NCBI GenBank assembly: GCA_963823945.1
Contig: CAWGNK010000003.1
Coordinates: 682,001-746,000 of the forward strand
Direction of reading: 5' to 3'
Source of the DNA: Bog-793 sp963823945
GTDB lineage: Bacteria > Actinomycetota > Acidimicrobiia > Acidimicrobiales > Bog-793
Length of the DNA: 64,000 bases
This document shows, piece by piece, positions 9,301 to 16,765 of the stretch (positions within the stretch are counted from its first letter, which is position 1; the number at the start of each line of letters is the position of its first letter). The notes under the pieces were generated by a model. That model was not told where the DNA came from. It saw only the letters and a list, made by a program, of their open reading frames with translations, and ran no database searches. Made by a program: the position numbers and the translations under genes.

Positions 9301-9836
9301 CCGCCGTCGACGCGCAGATCGTCGAGACGTTCACGGCGGCCTTCGCCGACGTCGAGCGGCACTTCTCGGCGCTGGTCGCGACGCTCTTCCCCGGCGGCTC
9401 GGGCCGTCTCGTGCTCACCGAGCCCGAGGACCTGCTGTCGACCGGCGTCGAGATTGAGGCGCGCCCCGCCGGTCGCAACGTTCGGCGGTTGTCGCTGCTC
9501 TCCGGCGGTGAGCGCGCGCTCGTCGCGCTCGGGTTCCTGTTCGCCGTGTTCCGCAGCCGGCCGTCACCGTTCTACGTGCTCGACGAGGTCGAGGCGGCCC
9601 TCGACGACGTCAACCTCGGCCGCTTCCTCGCACTGGTCGACGAGTTCCGCCCCGACGCGCAGCTCCTCATCGTCAGCCACCAGAAGCGGACGATGGAGGT
9701 CGCCGACGCCCTCTACGGGATCTCCCTCCAGCCCGGCAGCGCCTCCAAGGTCGTGAGCGAGAAGATCGGCGCCTCCTCTCCGGCGGGCCGCGCCAGATCC
9801 CGCGCGCTGACGTCGCCGGACGGGGATCCGTCGTGA
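6333..9836 (+). CDS. smc: chromosome segregation protein SMC
   Basis: SMC is the ATPase of the bacterial condensin. The 1167-residue protein has the N-terminal head with Walker A GPNGSGKSN at residues 31-39, a long Ala/Glu/Arg coiled coil, a hinge at about 505-645, a return coiled coil, and the C-terminal head with signature LSGGERAL near 1058 and Walker B FYVLDEVEAALDD near 1080. GTG 6333 gives the classic MFLKSLSLKGFKSFAD start. No ribosome site is visible; a TAGCGT hexamer ends 9 nt upstream. The ScpA and ScpB partners are not in the window. Confidence 0.97.
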   Translation: MFLKSLSLKGFKSFADPTTLEFEPGVTVVVGPNGSGKSNVVDAIAWVLGAQGPSVVRSARMDDVIFAGTAKRAALGRAEVALTIDNSEHQLPIDLAEVTITRTLFRSGESEYAINGSACRLLDIQELLSDTGVGRQQHIVVGQGQLDTVLAARPEDRRAVIEEAAGILKYRRRRERASRRLERTDTGLARVQDLLREVKRQLKPLERQATSARQHGELEAELAALRLHLAGRELAELTGRRTALDVTAAELGAGLARRNSELEVLDARLATIEAELGAVRADDLAPTVARLEQLAERARGRLALVNERRRAGAAVVAAREAASAADLAGEADRVAAALAEAESEKGSLAPEFGALGNAEADLAGLRAAHEERFGRDGPRADAEAAVARGERDVAADALAASREAEVLAGERVAACGRRRAELDGRLAATKTELQRLDAQVEKAAAASREADRAESAGERVAAEAEETLRVCTARRQVARARVEALEVALDEARARAGVERLYTVSGVMGTLLDVVEVNDDLVLAFEAAVEAVLDAVLVQGGASARAAVERLRASGSGGNIVPLAPADDEPGAPRTLPRKAEALRDAVRSADPAVSQLLDRLIGDVEVVRAGPEAVIERALRDPERTFVTPEGDRFSPLGWRIGAGRAGATRAALETARTADTDAGIALERAVTVFEDARHALAVARSAAREARQQADRLSGAQASGEATRVDLARQLELLAAEEAVALDERAVAAAIVEEAEAVLAECEDRLAAAEAAEEAEEAEAEAMARREIAEVEQALGERRRELEMRMAALEERVSLLSARRADIAGQLDELAAAVEPSSAEDEALGRLAELLSALEDRLGREIAAAAAETERRVAASGQRVALLGETRRQREKLERALAADRERSQRLEIERAEARVREETAEERVRREFDAAATEAIAAEAPPLPAGVDAGTRLRQLERELAALGPVNPLAAEELAALVDRRAFLDGQLADVRAARRELNRVIAAVDAQIVETFTAAFADVERHFSALVATLFPGGSGRLVLTEPEDLLSTGVEIEARPAGRNVRRLSLLSGGERALVALGFLFAVFRSRPSPFYVLDEVEAALDDVNLGRFLALVDEFRPDAQLLIVSHQKRTMEVADALYGISLQPGSASKVVSEKIGASSPAGRARSRALTSPDGDPS

Positions 9837-9855
9837 GGGCGCGGACCCCGACGAC

Positions 9856-10797
9856 GTGAGGGTCCGCCGGCACCGGCAGGGCCCCGGGGACACGCCCAAG
9901 GCGACCGACAGCGCGACCTCGGGGCGCACCGGTCACGGCCTCGCCTCGTCGCTCGCGCGACTCCGCCCGGGCCGGATCGGCGAGGCGGACTTCGAGGAAC
10001 TCGAGGAGCTCCTCGTGCGGGCCGACGTCGGCCTGAAACCGACGGGCCGGATCCTCGCCGCGCTGCGCGAGAAGGTGCGGGCGGGAGACGTCGGCCCGGC
10101 CCCCGGGTCGCTCGCCGCGGCGCTGCGGGCCGAGATCGTCGCCGGCTTCGGGGCCGGGGACCGGCGGCTGACCCTCGGGCCGCAGTCGCCCTGCGTCTGG
10201 CTCTTCGTCGGCGTGAACGGCGCCGGCAAGACGACGACGATCGGCAAGGTCGCGGCGCAACAGACGGCCGCGGGTCGCCACGTCGTCGTGGCGGCGGGGG
10301 ACACCTTCCGGGCGGCGGCCGGAGACCAGCTCGCCAGCTGGGCCGAGCGCTGCGGCGCGACGCTCGTGCGCGGCGCCGACGGCGCCGATCCCTCCTCGGT
10401 GATCTTCGACGCCGTCGAGCACGCCCGGGCTGCCGGCGCCGATCTCGTCCTCGCCGACAGCGCCGGCCGGCTGCACACCAAGGCGAACCTGATGGACGAG
10501 CTGCGCAAGGTGAGGCGCGTCGCCGACCGGCCGCCGGGGGCCGTGAGCGAGGTGCTGCTGGTCATCGACGCGACGACGGGCCAGAACGGGCTCGTCCAGG
10601 CCCGCGAGTTCACGGCCGCCGTCGGGGTCACCGGGATCGTGCTCACCAAGCTCGACGGGACGGCCAAGGGCGGGATCGTGCTCGCGATCGGCGAGGAGCT
10701 CGGCCTGCCGATCAAGCTCGTCGGGATCGGCGAGGGGGCCGACGACCTCGTCGCGTTCGACCCGGGCGAGTTCGCCGCGGCGCTCGTCGGCGACTGA
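9856..10797 (+). CDS. ftsY: signal recognition particle receptor FtsY
   Basis: FtsY is the SRP receptor GTPase that docks ribosome-Ffh complexes at the membrane. The 313-residue protein is short: it lacks the long acidic A domain and goes almost directly into the N domain. The G1 loop GVNGAGKTTT is at residues 119-128, followed by GDTFRAAA, DSAGRLHTK (Ser in place of the usual Thr of DTAGR), LTKLDGTAKGG and GIGEGADDL. It follows smc by 19 nt, as in most actinobacteria, and is probably cotranscribed with it. Confidence 0.96.
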   Translation: MRVRRHRQGPGDTPKATDSATSGRTGHGLASSLARLRPGRIGEADFEELEELLVRADVGLKPTGRILAALREKVRAGDVGPAPGSLAAALRAEIVAGFGAGDRRLTLGPQSPCVWLFVGVNGAGKTTTIGKVAAQQTAAGRHVVVAAGDTFRAAAGDQLASWAERCGATLVRGADGADPSSVIFDAVEHARAAGADLVLADSAGRLHTKANLMDELRKVRRVADRPPGAVSEVLLVIDATTGQNGLVQAREFTAAVGVTGIVLTKLDGTAKGGIVLAIGEELGLPIKLVGIGEGADDLVAFDPGEFAAALVGD

Positions 10798-10863
10798 GCG
10801 CCCCGGACCCGCGGCGGCGTGCCGCGGTGCCGTTCGGCCAAGGGACCTGCGCTCGCAGGCGAC

Positions 10864-10869
10864 TAGCCT
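10864..10869 (+). promoter_or_regulatory. candidate -10 box for leaderless ffh mRNA
   Basis: TAGCCT ends 9 nt before ATG 10879; the 9 nt between (GAAGTTTTC) lack a ribosome site. Confidence 0.5.
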
Positions 10870-10878
10870 GAAGTTTTC

Positions 10879-12231
10879 ATGTTCGAGACGCTGACCGATC
10901 GCTTCGACGAGATCTTCACGCGCCTGCGCGGGCGCGGGCGGATCTCCGAGGCCGACCTCACCGAGGCGCTGCGCGAGATCCGCGTCGCCCTCCTCGAGGG
11001 CGACGTCAACCTCGAGGTCGTGCGCGAACTCGTCGAGACCATCCGCACCCGCGCCGCCGGAGCCGAGCTCGAACGCAGCCTGACGCCGGCCCAGCAGGTC
11101 ATCAAGATCGTCAACGAGGAGCTCACCGCGATCCTCGGGGGCGAGGAGCTCCGCCTCACCTACGCGGCCCGGCCGCCGACGATCGTGCTGCTCGCCGGGC
11201 TGCAGGGCTCGGGCAAGACGTCGGCGGCAGCCAAGCTCGCGCGCTGGTTCGTCGAGCAGGGCCGCCACCCGCTGCTCGTGGCCGCCGACCTGCAGCGCCC
11301 CGCCGCCGTCGAGCAGCTCCGCCTGCTCGGCCGGCAGGTCGGTGCCGCCGTCTTCAGCGAGCCGACCGATCCGGTCGACGTCGCCCGCCGCGGTGTCGCC
11401 GAGGCGGTCCGCGTCGGCCGTGACGTCGTCGTCATCGACACGGCGGGCCGCGTCTCGGTCGACGCCGTGTTGATGGACGAGGTGGCCGCCGTCGCCCGGG
11501 CGACCTCGCCGCGCTACACGTTCCTCGTCGTCGACGCGATGACCGGCCAGGACGCCGTCGCGACGGCGGTGGCATTCCACGAGGCGCTCACGCTCGACGG
11601 CGTGATCCTCACCAAGCTCGACGGCGACGCCCGCGGCGGCGCCGCGCTCTCTATCGCCAAGATTCTCGGCCGGCCGGTCGCCTTCGTCTCGACGGGCGAG
11701 CGTCCGGCCGACTTCGAGGTCTTCCGCCCCGGGCGGATGGCGGGCCGGATCCTCGGCATGGGGGACGTGCTGTCGCTCATCGAGCGCGCCGAGCAAAGCC
11801 TCGACCAGGACCTGGCCGGGCGCGCGGCGGACCGGATCCGGGGCGGCCGGTTCACGCTCGACGACTTTCTGGACCAGCTGGCGCAGATGAAGCGCCTGGG
11901 TCCGCTCTCGGGCATCGTGGGCATGCTGCCGGGGCTGCCCAAGGAGATGCGCAACGCCGAGATCGACGAGGGGAACGTCACGCGGATCGAGGCGGTGATC
12001 CGCTCGATGACCCCCGCCGAGCGCAACGACCCGGCGATCATCAACGGCTCGCGCCGGACCCGGATCGCCGCCGGCAGCGGCACGACGCCGGCCCAGGTGA
12101 ACGACCTCCTGAACCGGTTCAAGGAGATGCAGAAGATGATGCGCTCGTCGGGGATGATGGCACCGACGCGGCCCGGCGGTAAGCGGGACAAGCGCAAGGG
12201 CGGCCGGGTGACGCCGGCCCGCGCCCGCTAG
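10879..12231 (+). CDS. ffh: signal recognition particle protein Ffh
   Basis: Ffh binds 4.5S RNA and signal peptides and targets nascent membrane proteins. The 450 residues comprise the N domain (MFETLTDRFDEIF start), the G domain with GLQGSGKTSA at 107-116, QRPAAVEQL, DTAGR and LTKLDGDARGG, and a methionine-rich M domain from about residue 325 containing the MRNAEIDE and RIAAGSGT blocks. The extreme C-terminus is basic. A TAGCCT hexamer ends 9 nt before the ATG with no ribosome site between, which fits a leaderless transcript starting after ftsY. Confidence 0.97.
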   Translation: MFETLTDRFDEIFTRLRGRGRISEADLTEALREIRVALLEGDVNLEVVRELVETIRTRAAGAELERSLTPAQQVIKIVNEELTAILGGEELRLTYAARPPTIVLLAGLQGSGKTSAAAKLARWFVEQGRHPLLVAADLQRPAAVEQLRLLGRQVGAAVFSEPTDPVDVARRGVAEAVRVGRDVVVIDTAGRVSVDAVLMDEVAAVARATSPRYTFLVVDAMTGQDAVATAVAFHEALTLDGVILTKLDGDARGGAALSIAKILGRPVAFVSTGERPADFEVFRPGRMAGRILGMGDVLSLIERAEQSLDQDLAGRAADRIRGGRFTLDDFLDQLAQMKRLGPLSGIVGMLPGLPKEMRNAEIDEGNVTRIEAVIRSMTPAERNDPAIINGSRRTRIAAGSGTTPAQVNDLLNRFKEMQKMMRSSGMMAPTRPGGKRDKRKGGRVTPARAR

Positions 12232-12289
12232 GGGCGCGGGCCGAGCCCGGACGCAGGACTCGATCGACACCAAGGAAAGTGAGAACGAC

Positions 12290-12784
12290 GTGGCCGTGAA
12301 GCTCCGCTTGAAGCGGATGGGTAAGAAGAAGCAGCCGACGTACCGGATCGTCGTGGCGGACAGCCGCTCGCCCCGGGACGGCCGGTTCATCGAGGTCATC
12401 GGGACGTACGCGCCGCGGGCCGAGCCGTCTTCCATCGAGGTCGACAACGCCAAGGCCGTCGAGTGGCTCACCAAGGGCGCGAAGCCCAGCGAGACCGTGC
12501 GCAAGATCCTCGTCATCTCCGGCGCGTGGGGCGAGTTCGAAGCCTCCCGGCCAGCCAAGGCGGCGAAACCGGCACGCAAGAAGAGCGGGGCCGCGAAGAA
12601 ACGGGCCTCCGCCAAGACCAAGCCCGCCAAGAAGGCGACCGTGGCCAAGGCTGCCGCGAAGAAGGCCACGAAGGTGGACGTCCCATCCCCCGTTCCCGTC
12701 GAGGAACCGGCGCCTCCGGCCGACGAGGTGCCGGCGGCCGGAGAAGCCACCGAGCAAGCCGCCGCCGGCGGCGGGGAGGACTGA
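12290..12784 (+). CDS. rpsP: 30S ribosomal protein S16 with long Ala/Lys/Pro tail
   Basis: Residues 1-82 are a normal S16 (VKLRLKRMGKKKQPTYRIVVADSRSPRDG and the conserved IGTYAP). The remaining 80 residues are an extension: first very basic with repeated AKK and PAK units, then acidic and Pro-rich. S16 assembles early in the 30S body. The tail is roughly as long as the core and is low complexity, so it is probably disordered. It heads the conserved rpsP-khpA-rimM-trmD-rplS order. GAAAGTGAG before GTG 12290 is a weak ribosome site. Confidence 0.95.
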   Translation: MAVKLRLKRMGKKKQPTYRIVVADSRSPRDGRFIEVIGTYAPRAEPSSIEVDNAKAVEWLTKGAKPSETVRKILVISGAWGEFEASRPAKAAKPARKKSGAAKKRASAKTKPAKKATVAKAAAKKATKVDVPSPVPVEEPAPPADEVPAAGEATEQAAAGGGED

Positions 12785-12791
12785 GGGCGCC

Positions 12792-13262
12792 ATGGCTCCA
12801 GACACTCCGTTGTTTGAAGGACCGGACTTCGGCTCGTTCGACGAGGTCGACGAGGCCGAAGGAATCGAGACCGACGAGGCCGACGCCGAGGACGCCGCGG
12901 ACGAGGATGACGTCGCGGACGACCAGGCGGACGAGGACGACGCCGACGAGGACGACGCCGACGAGGACCGGGCCCGGGTGCCCCGTGGCCGGGCCGACGA
13001 CGATTCGGCCAACCGCGTCTCGGGTGGCGTCGCGCGCTCGGTGCTCGAGCACGTCGCGCGCTCGATCGTCGACGAGCCGGACGCCGTCGTCGTGGGATCC
13101 GACGCCGGACGCAACGGCACGCGTTTCGATCTCCATGTCGCGCCGGGCGACATGGGGCGGATCATCGGCAAGCGCGGCCGCGTCGCGCAAGCCCTGCGCG
13201 TGCTCGTCCGTGCCGCGGCGGCGCGTGAGGGGTCGGACGCCACCGTCGACATCGTCGACTGA
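12792..13262 (+). CDS. khpA: KhpA-like KH-domain RNA-binding protein with acidic N-terminal extension
   Basis: KhpA proteins are small single-KH RNA-binding proteins. Here the KH domain occupies residues 75-156, with the GxxG loop in GRIIGKRG at 122-129. It is preceded by about 70 residues that are almost entirely Asp, Glu and Ala, including near-tandem DEDDA units at 37-58. Typical KhpA has about 80 residues, so the acidic half is an addition. It lies 7 nt after rpsP, whose own tail starts strongly basic. Start ATG 12792 is the only reasonable choice. Confidence 0.88.
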   Translation: MAPDTPLFEGPDFGSFDEVDEAEGIETDEADAEDAADEDDVADDQADEDDADEDDADEDRARVPRGRADDDSANRVSGGVARSVLEHVARSIVDEPDAVVVGSDAGRNGTRFDLHVAPGDMGRIIGKRGRVAQALRVLVRAAAAREGSDATVDIVD

Positions 13263-13273
13263 GCCGCGCGCAC

Positions 13274-13750
13274 GTGGCGCTCCTCGAGATCGGCAGGGTC
13301 GTCAAGCCCCACGGGCTCACCGGTGAAGTCGTCGTGGTGTTCGTGTCGAACCGGCCCGAGCGCCTGCGGCCGGGCTCGCGCCTGTCGATCGTCCCCCCCA
13401 GGGAACAAGGCGCGCCCGCGCTGCTCACCGTGACTTCCGTCCGTCCGCACCAGGCGTGCCACCTCGTACGCTTCGAAGGCGTCACGGACCGCGACGCGGC
13501 GGAGCGCCTGCGCGGTGCCCGGCTCGCCGCCGAGCCGCTGGAGGACCCGGCGGCGCTTTTCGTCCACGAGTTGATCGGCGCCGAGGTGGTCGACGCCGGG
13601 GGCGTCGGGCACGGCAAGGTGACCGCCGTCGAGGCGAACCCGGCGAGCGACCTGCTCGTCGTCGACGGGGTCCATCTCGTTCCGGTCCGCTTCATCGTCG
13701 AGGCCTCGCCCGGCAGGATCGTCGTCGACGTCCCCGAGGGGATCTTCTGA
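13274..13750 (+). CDS. rimM: ribosome maturation factor RimM
   Basis: RimM assists late assembly of the 30S head through S19. The 158-residue protein has the N-terminal RimM domain (LLEIGRVVKPHGLTGEVVV and the VRFEGVTDRDAAERLRG block) and a PRC-barrel C-terminal domain ending in the characteristic HLVPVRFIVEASPGRIVVDVPEG region. GTG 13274 lies 11 nt after khpA. The stop codon shares one base with the trmD ATG (TGATG), so translation is coupled in the usual rimM-trmD pair. Confidence 0.95.
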   Translation: MALLEIGRVVKPHGLTGEVVVVFVSNRPERLRPGSRLSIVPPREQGAPALLTVTSVRPHQACHLVRFEGVTDRDAAERLRGARLAAEPLEDPAALFVHELIGAEVVDAGGVGHGKVTAVEANPASDLLVVDGVHLVPVRFIVEASPGRIVVDVPEGIF

Positions 13751-14613
13751 TGCCCCCGGTCCCCGTGCCGTCCGCCGGGATGCGGCCTCCGGCCGCACTG
13801 CGTGTCGAGGTGCTGACGATCTTCCCCGAGATCGTCGCGGCCTACTGCGCCGAGGCGGTCTTCGGGCGGGCGGTGCGCGCCGGCATCATCGATGTCGTCG
13901 TGCACGACCTGCGCATCGCGACGAGCGATCCGCATCGCAGCGTCGACGACGCACCCTTCGGCGGCGGTGCCGGGATGGTGCTCGCCCCGGGGCCCGTCTT
14001 CGCCGCCGTGGAGATGATCGCCCCGGTCCGCCCGCTCTACCTGCTCAGCCCGGCGGGGCGTCGTCTCGACCAGGCGCTCGTCGAGGAGCTGGCGGCGATC
14101 GGGCGCTTCTCGCTTCTGTGCGGCCGTTACGAGGGAGTCGACCAGCGCATCGCCGACCACCTCGTCGAAGGCGAGATCTCGCTCGGCGACTTCGTGCTCG
14201 CGGGCGGCGAGCTCGCCGCGCTCGCCGTCGTCGAAGCCGTCGCGCGGCTCGTCCCGGGCGTGGTCGGCAACGCCGAGTCGCCCAAGGACGAGAGCTTCAC
14301 GACGGGGCTCCTCGAGCACCCGCAGTACACGCGTCCCGCGGACTTCCGCGGCTGGGAGGTCCCCGAGGTGCTGCGCGGCGGCGACCACGCCGCCGTCGCG
14401 GCCTGGCGGCGGGCCGCGGCGCTGTGGCGCACGATCGAGCGTCGCGGCGACCTGATCGAGGCCCGTGGCGGGCTGACCGAGGACGAGGTGCAGCTGCTGG
14501 TCCGGCACGGCTATCCTCTAGACGCTGCAGCGCCGCTCGCGACCTCCGCTCGTGGAAGGCGCCGCGCCCCGCGAAGGAGCACGACGGACCATGAACCCCA
14601 CCGATCTCGTTGA
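13750..14613 (+). CDS. trmD: tRNA (guanine37-N1)-methyltransferase TrmD
   Basis: TrmD methylates G37 next to the anticodon and prevents frameshifting. The SPOUT trefoil-knot motifs are intact: GGGAGMV at residues 71-77, LCGRYEGVDQR at 123-133 and SLGDFVLAGGE at 144-154. The 287 residues include about 16 extra N-terminal residues before the usual LRVEVLTIFPE. A second ATG at 13780 would still leave seven of them. The 3' end runs 23 bases into rplS, and the last 25 residues are basic and poorly conserved. Confidence 0.96.
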   Translation: MPPVPVPSAGMRPPAALRVEVLTIFPEIVAAYCAEAVFGRAVRAGIIDVVVHDLRIATSDPHRSVDDAPFGGGAGMVLAPGPVFAAVEMIAPVRPLYLLSPAGRRLDQALVEELAAIGRFSLLCGRYEGVDQRIADHLVEGEISLGDFVLAGGELAALAVVEAVARLVPGVVGNAESPKDESFTTGLLEHPQYTRPADFRGWEVPEVLRGGDHAAVAAWRRAAALWRTIERRGDLIEARGGLTEDEVQLLVRHGYPLDAAAPLATSARGRRRAPRRSTTDHEPHRSR

Positions 14614-14941
14614 CCGCGCGACGCTGCGTGACGACATCCCCCCGTTCCGCCCCGGCGACACGGTGAAGGTGCACGTCCGCGTGGTCGAGGGCAACCGCGA
14701 ACGGATCCAGGTCTTCCAGGGCGCGGTGCTGCGCCGCCAGGGGTCGGGGGCCCGCGAGACCTTCAGTGTCCGCAAGGTGAGCTTCGGCGTCGGCGTGGAA
14801 CGGACGTTCCCGGTGCACTCACCCATCCTCGCCAAGATCGAGGTGGTGACCGAGGGTGACGTCCGGCGCGCGAAGCTGTACTACCTGCGTGACCGGGTCG
14901 GGAAGGCCGCGAAGATCAAGGAGCGTCGCGCCACGCGCTGA
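14591..14941 (+). CDS. rplS: 50S ribosomal protein L19
   Basis: L19 sits at the 30S-50S interface. The 116-residue protein has the family blocks FRPGDTVKVHV, ERIQVFQGAVLRRQG and GVGVERTFPVHSP, with the basic KLYYLRDRVGKAAKIKE end. ATG 14591 follows AAGGAG at 14574-14579 and lies within the trmD 3' end, which continues to 14613. In most actinobacteria lepB and rnhB come next; here the DUF2469 gene follows directly. Confidence 0.97.
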   Translation: MNPTDLVDRATLRDDIPPFRPGDTVKVHVRVVEGNRERIQVFQGAVLRRQGSGARETFSVRKVSFGVGVERTFPVHSPILAKIEVVTEGDVRRAKLYYLRDRVGKAAKIKERRATR

Positions 14942-14977
14942 ACCGGTGATCGGAGGTTGGGGGATGAGGAGCCGACG

Positions 14978-15274
14978 TTGAGCGCCGAAGAGGACCTTGA
15001 CCAGTTCGAGGCGGAGATCGAGCTCGCGCTGTACCAGGAGTACCGCGCGGTGCTGCCGATGTTCCGCTACGTCGTGGAGACCGAGCGCCGCTTCTATCTC
15101 GCCAACGAGGTGACGGTCACCCCGCACGAGTCGGCGGGGGCGACGCATTTCGAGGTCGAGCTCGGCGACGCCTGGGTCTGGGACATGTACCGGCCCGCCC
15201 GGTTCGTCTCGTCCGTGAAGGTCGTCACCTTCCGGGACGTGAACGTCGAGGCGCTGCCCGAGAAGGAGCTCTAG
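14978..15274 (+). CDS. DUF2469 family protein
   Basis: DUF2469 proteins of about 100 residues are conserved across Actinomycetota and have no assigned function. The 98-residue protein shows the whole family signature: AEEDLDQFEAEIELALYQEY, VVETERRFYLANEV, AWVWDMYRPARFV and VVTFRDVNVEAL. TTG 14978 is chosen because GAGGAG at 14966-14971 lies 6 nt upstream and homologues start MSAEDL; TTG 14957 would add seven residues. It is usually the neighbour of rnhB, so its position 36 nt behind rplS suggests loss of the genes between. Confidence 0.87.
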   Translation: MSAEEDLDQFEAEIELALYQEYRAVLPMFRYVVETERRFYLANEVTVTPHESAGATHFEVELGDAWVWDMYRPARFVSSVKVVTFRDVNVEALPEKEL

Positions 15275-15289
15275 CCTCCGGCCACCGGG

Positions 15290-15826
15290 TTACAGGGGGT
15301 CGGTCGCCCGCGTGCCCTGGTCGGCGACGTACTCGGTCCAGCCCCTGCCGTCCCAGTAGCGCAGCTGGTGCCGGCCGGTGACGTCGGGATACCAGCCGAA
15401 CAGCGCCGGGTGACCCGACCCGTCGTCGGGCGGGGGCGCGAACGACGGCGCGAAGACCCCCGGACCCGGCGCGATCTCGATCGGCGGGAGGGTGTCGGCG
15501 TCGGTGCCGGCTGGCGCCGAGCTGCGGTAGGCGAACTGGGCGGGGGCCTGCTGCGCCCCACCGGGCATCGGGCTCGGGCGGGTCTGGGGGCGCGTCGTGT
15601 ACTCGGCCACGAGCTCGAGGATGAGCCCGAAGAACGTGAAGACCCCGCAGAGGATCGCCCAGACGACCGAGGGAATCCGCCAGGGGGTGACGCCGTGGAC
15701 CATCTGGTGCCGCACGGAGATGCGGTAGCCGATGGAGGCGAGGAAGGTGGCCAGGACGAACGTCAGCATGAGGCTGCCGATGCCGCCGCCCAAGCCGAAT
15801 GTGTTAAGGCCCATTGCCCCGGTCAC
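15290..15826 (-). CDS. membrane protein with C-terminal DUF2510 domain
   Basis: The 178-residue protein has two predicted membrane helices, at about residues 15-33 (SLMLTFVLATFLASIGY) and 53-75 (VVWAILCGVFTFFGLILELV), then a Pro/Ala-rich linker and a DUF2510 module near residues 142-168 (FGWYPDVTGRHQLRYWDGRGWTE). DUF2510 is a short Trp-rich module common at the ends of actinobacterial membrane proteins; its role is unknown. It converges on DUF2469 with a gap of only 15 nt. A TAGACT hexamer near 15865 on the minus strand and GGAG before the ATG suggest a leadered transcript. Confidence 0.82.
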   Translation of the reverse strand: MTGAMGLNTFGLGGGIGSLMLTFVLATFLASIGYRISVRHQMVHGVTPWRIPSVVWAILCGVFTFFGLILELVAEYTTRPQTRPSPMPGGAQQAPAQFAYRSSAPAGTDADTLPPIEIAPGPGVFAPSFAPPPDDGSGHPALFGWYPDVTGRHQLRYWDGRGWTEYVADQGTRATDPL

Positions 15827-15916
15827 GAAGGTTCTCCGTTGTCCGCGCGCGCCGCGCGACCGGAGTCTACCGCCCGGGTCGCGCGGTTCGACCCCGGGAT
15901 CAGGACCTTCCGCGAA

Positions 15917-16174
15917 CTACCGGCCGGGTGGGCGGGTCGCGCGGCTCTCCCAGCAGGCCGCGTGCCAGTGGCGGCGCTCCGAGGCGTCGGCGAGCGGCAC
16001 GACGACGACGTGGCCGACGCCCGGGGCGATCTCCTGGCGGCACCCGGGGCAGCGGTAGGGCTTCTGGGCGGCGTGGGGCTGGATCGCGCGGACCTCGGCG
16101 GTCCGGCCGGTGAGCGGGTCATGGGCGAAGACGGCGCGCCTGGGCTCCGGTCGCCGGTATTTGCCACGTGCCAC
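15917..16174 (-). CDS. small conserved actinobacterial zinc-ribbon-like protein
   Basis: The 85-residue protein begins MARGKYRRPEPRRA and contains CPGC near residue 43, then VVVVPLADASERRHWHAACW, giving a C-x2-C ... H-x-H-x3-C pattern that can bind one zinc. Similar short proteins are widespread in actinobacteria, often mislabelled ATP/GTP-binding; I see no P-loop. GTG 16174 is the start. A GATAAT hexamer ends 5 nt before it with no ribosome site, so the mRNA may be leaderless. Confidence 0.72.
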   Translation of the reverse strand: MARGKYRRPEPRRAVFAHDPLTGRTAEVRAIQPHAAQKPYRCPGCRQEIAPGVGHVVVVPLADASERRHWHAACWESRATRPPGR

Positions 16175-16243
16175 GAGGCATTATCGCTTCCCGCGGGAGG
16201 CGTCCGGGCGGATGTCCGCCGCCGCCCTCCGATCCCGGTGCCG

Positions 16244-16765
16244 TCAGCCCTTGATCGTGGCCGTGATGAGCCGCGCCATCGCCTGCGCGCCGGGCCCGCC
16301 GATCACCATGTGGACGCCGTCGGATCCGAACCAGCCCGGGTGGGCGTCGGCGAGCGCGTTGAAATCGGCGAGCCGGGCGTTGGCGTAGTGCGGTACCTCC
16401 TCTTTCAGCACCGCGTTCACCGACCGGGACCAGGAATAGGAGGGCGGGAGGTGCACCGTCACGAACACGACGCGCGAGGCCCGGGCGAGGACGGCCATCA
16501 TCTGCTGGAACTGCGCGACCGTGATGGGGCCGTTCGTGCCGAGGTCGACGACGACGACGGCACCGAGCCTGTCCTCTGCCTTCAGCTGCGCGAGGAGGGC
16601 GATCCCCGTGTCCCACTGCCGGCTCACCACGGCCTCGATGTCGATCCCGGGGATGTCGGCCGCCAGATCGGGGGCGGCGTCGAGCATCACCGAGTCACCG
16701 ACCGCGGTGACGTGCCCGGCGACGAACCCCGGCCCGGGCGCCATCGTCGTGGTCGTGGAGACCAT
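16244..16765 (-). CDS. SGNH-hydrolase-like domain (probably the C-terminal part of a frameshifted exported protein)
   Basis: The 173 residues look like the SGNH domain found in cell-surface acyltransferases and esterases: block I in AVGDSVMLDA near residue 22 (Ser nucleophile), a block III-like DLGTNGPI, and block V in SDGVHMV with the DxxH pair. It starts with a Thr-rich linker and has no export signal of its own. An overlapping ORF upstream, in another frame, supplies a signal peptide and would end in the same linker (APPATT then MVSTTTT), so the two are probably one gene split by a missing base in the C6 tract near 16781-16786. Confidence 0.7.
   Translation of the reverse strand: MVSTTTTMAPGPGFVAGHVTAVGDSVMLDAAPDLAADIPGIDIEAVVSRQWDTGIALLAQLKAEDRLGAVVVVDLGTNGPITVAQFQQMMAVLARASRVVFVTVHLPPSYSWSRSVNAVLKEEVPHYANARLADFNALADAHPGWFGSDGVHMVIGGPGAQAMARLITATIKG

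Noticed and set aside
6249..9362. A 1037-residue open frame on the minus strand opposite smc
   Set aside because: It is an antisense shadow of GC-rich coding DNA: Gly/Arg/Leu-rich with no family motif, while smc on the plus strand is complete and certain.
9673..12750. A 1025-residue minus-strand open frame opposite ftsY, ffh and rpsP
   Set aside because: Same reason: third-position GC keeps the opposite frame open, and it spans several real genes.
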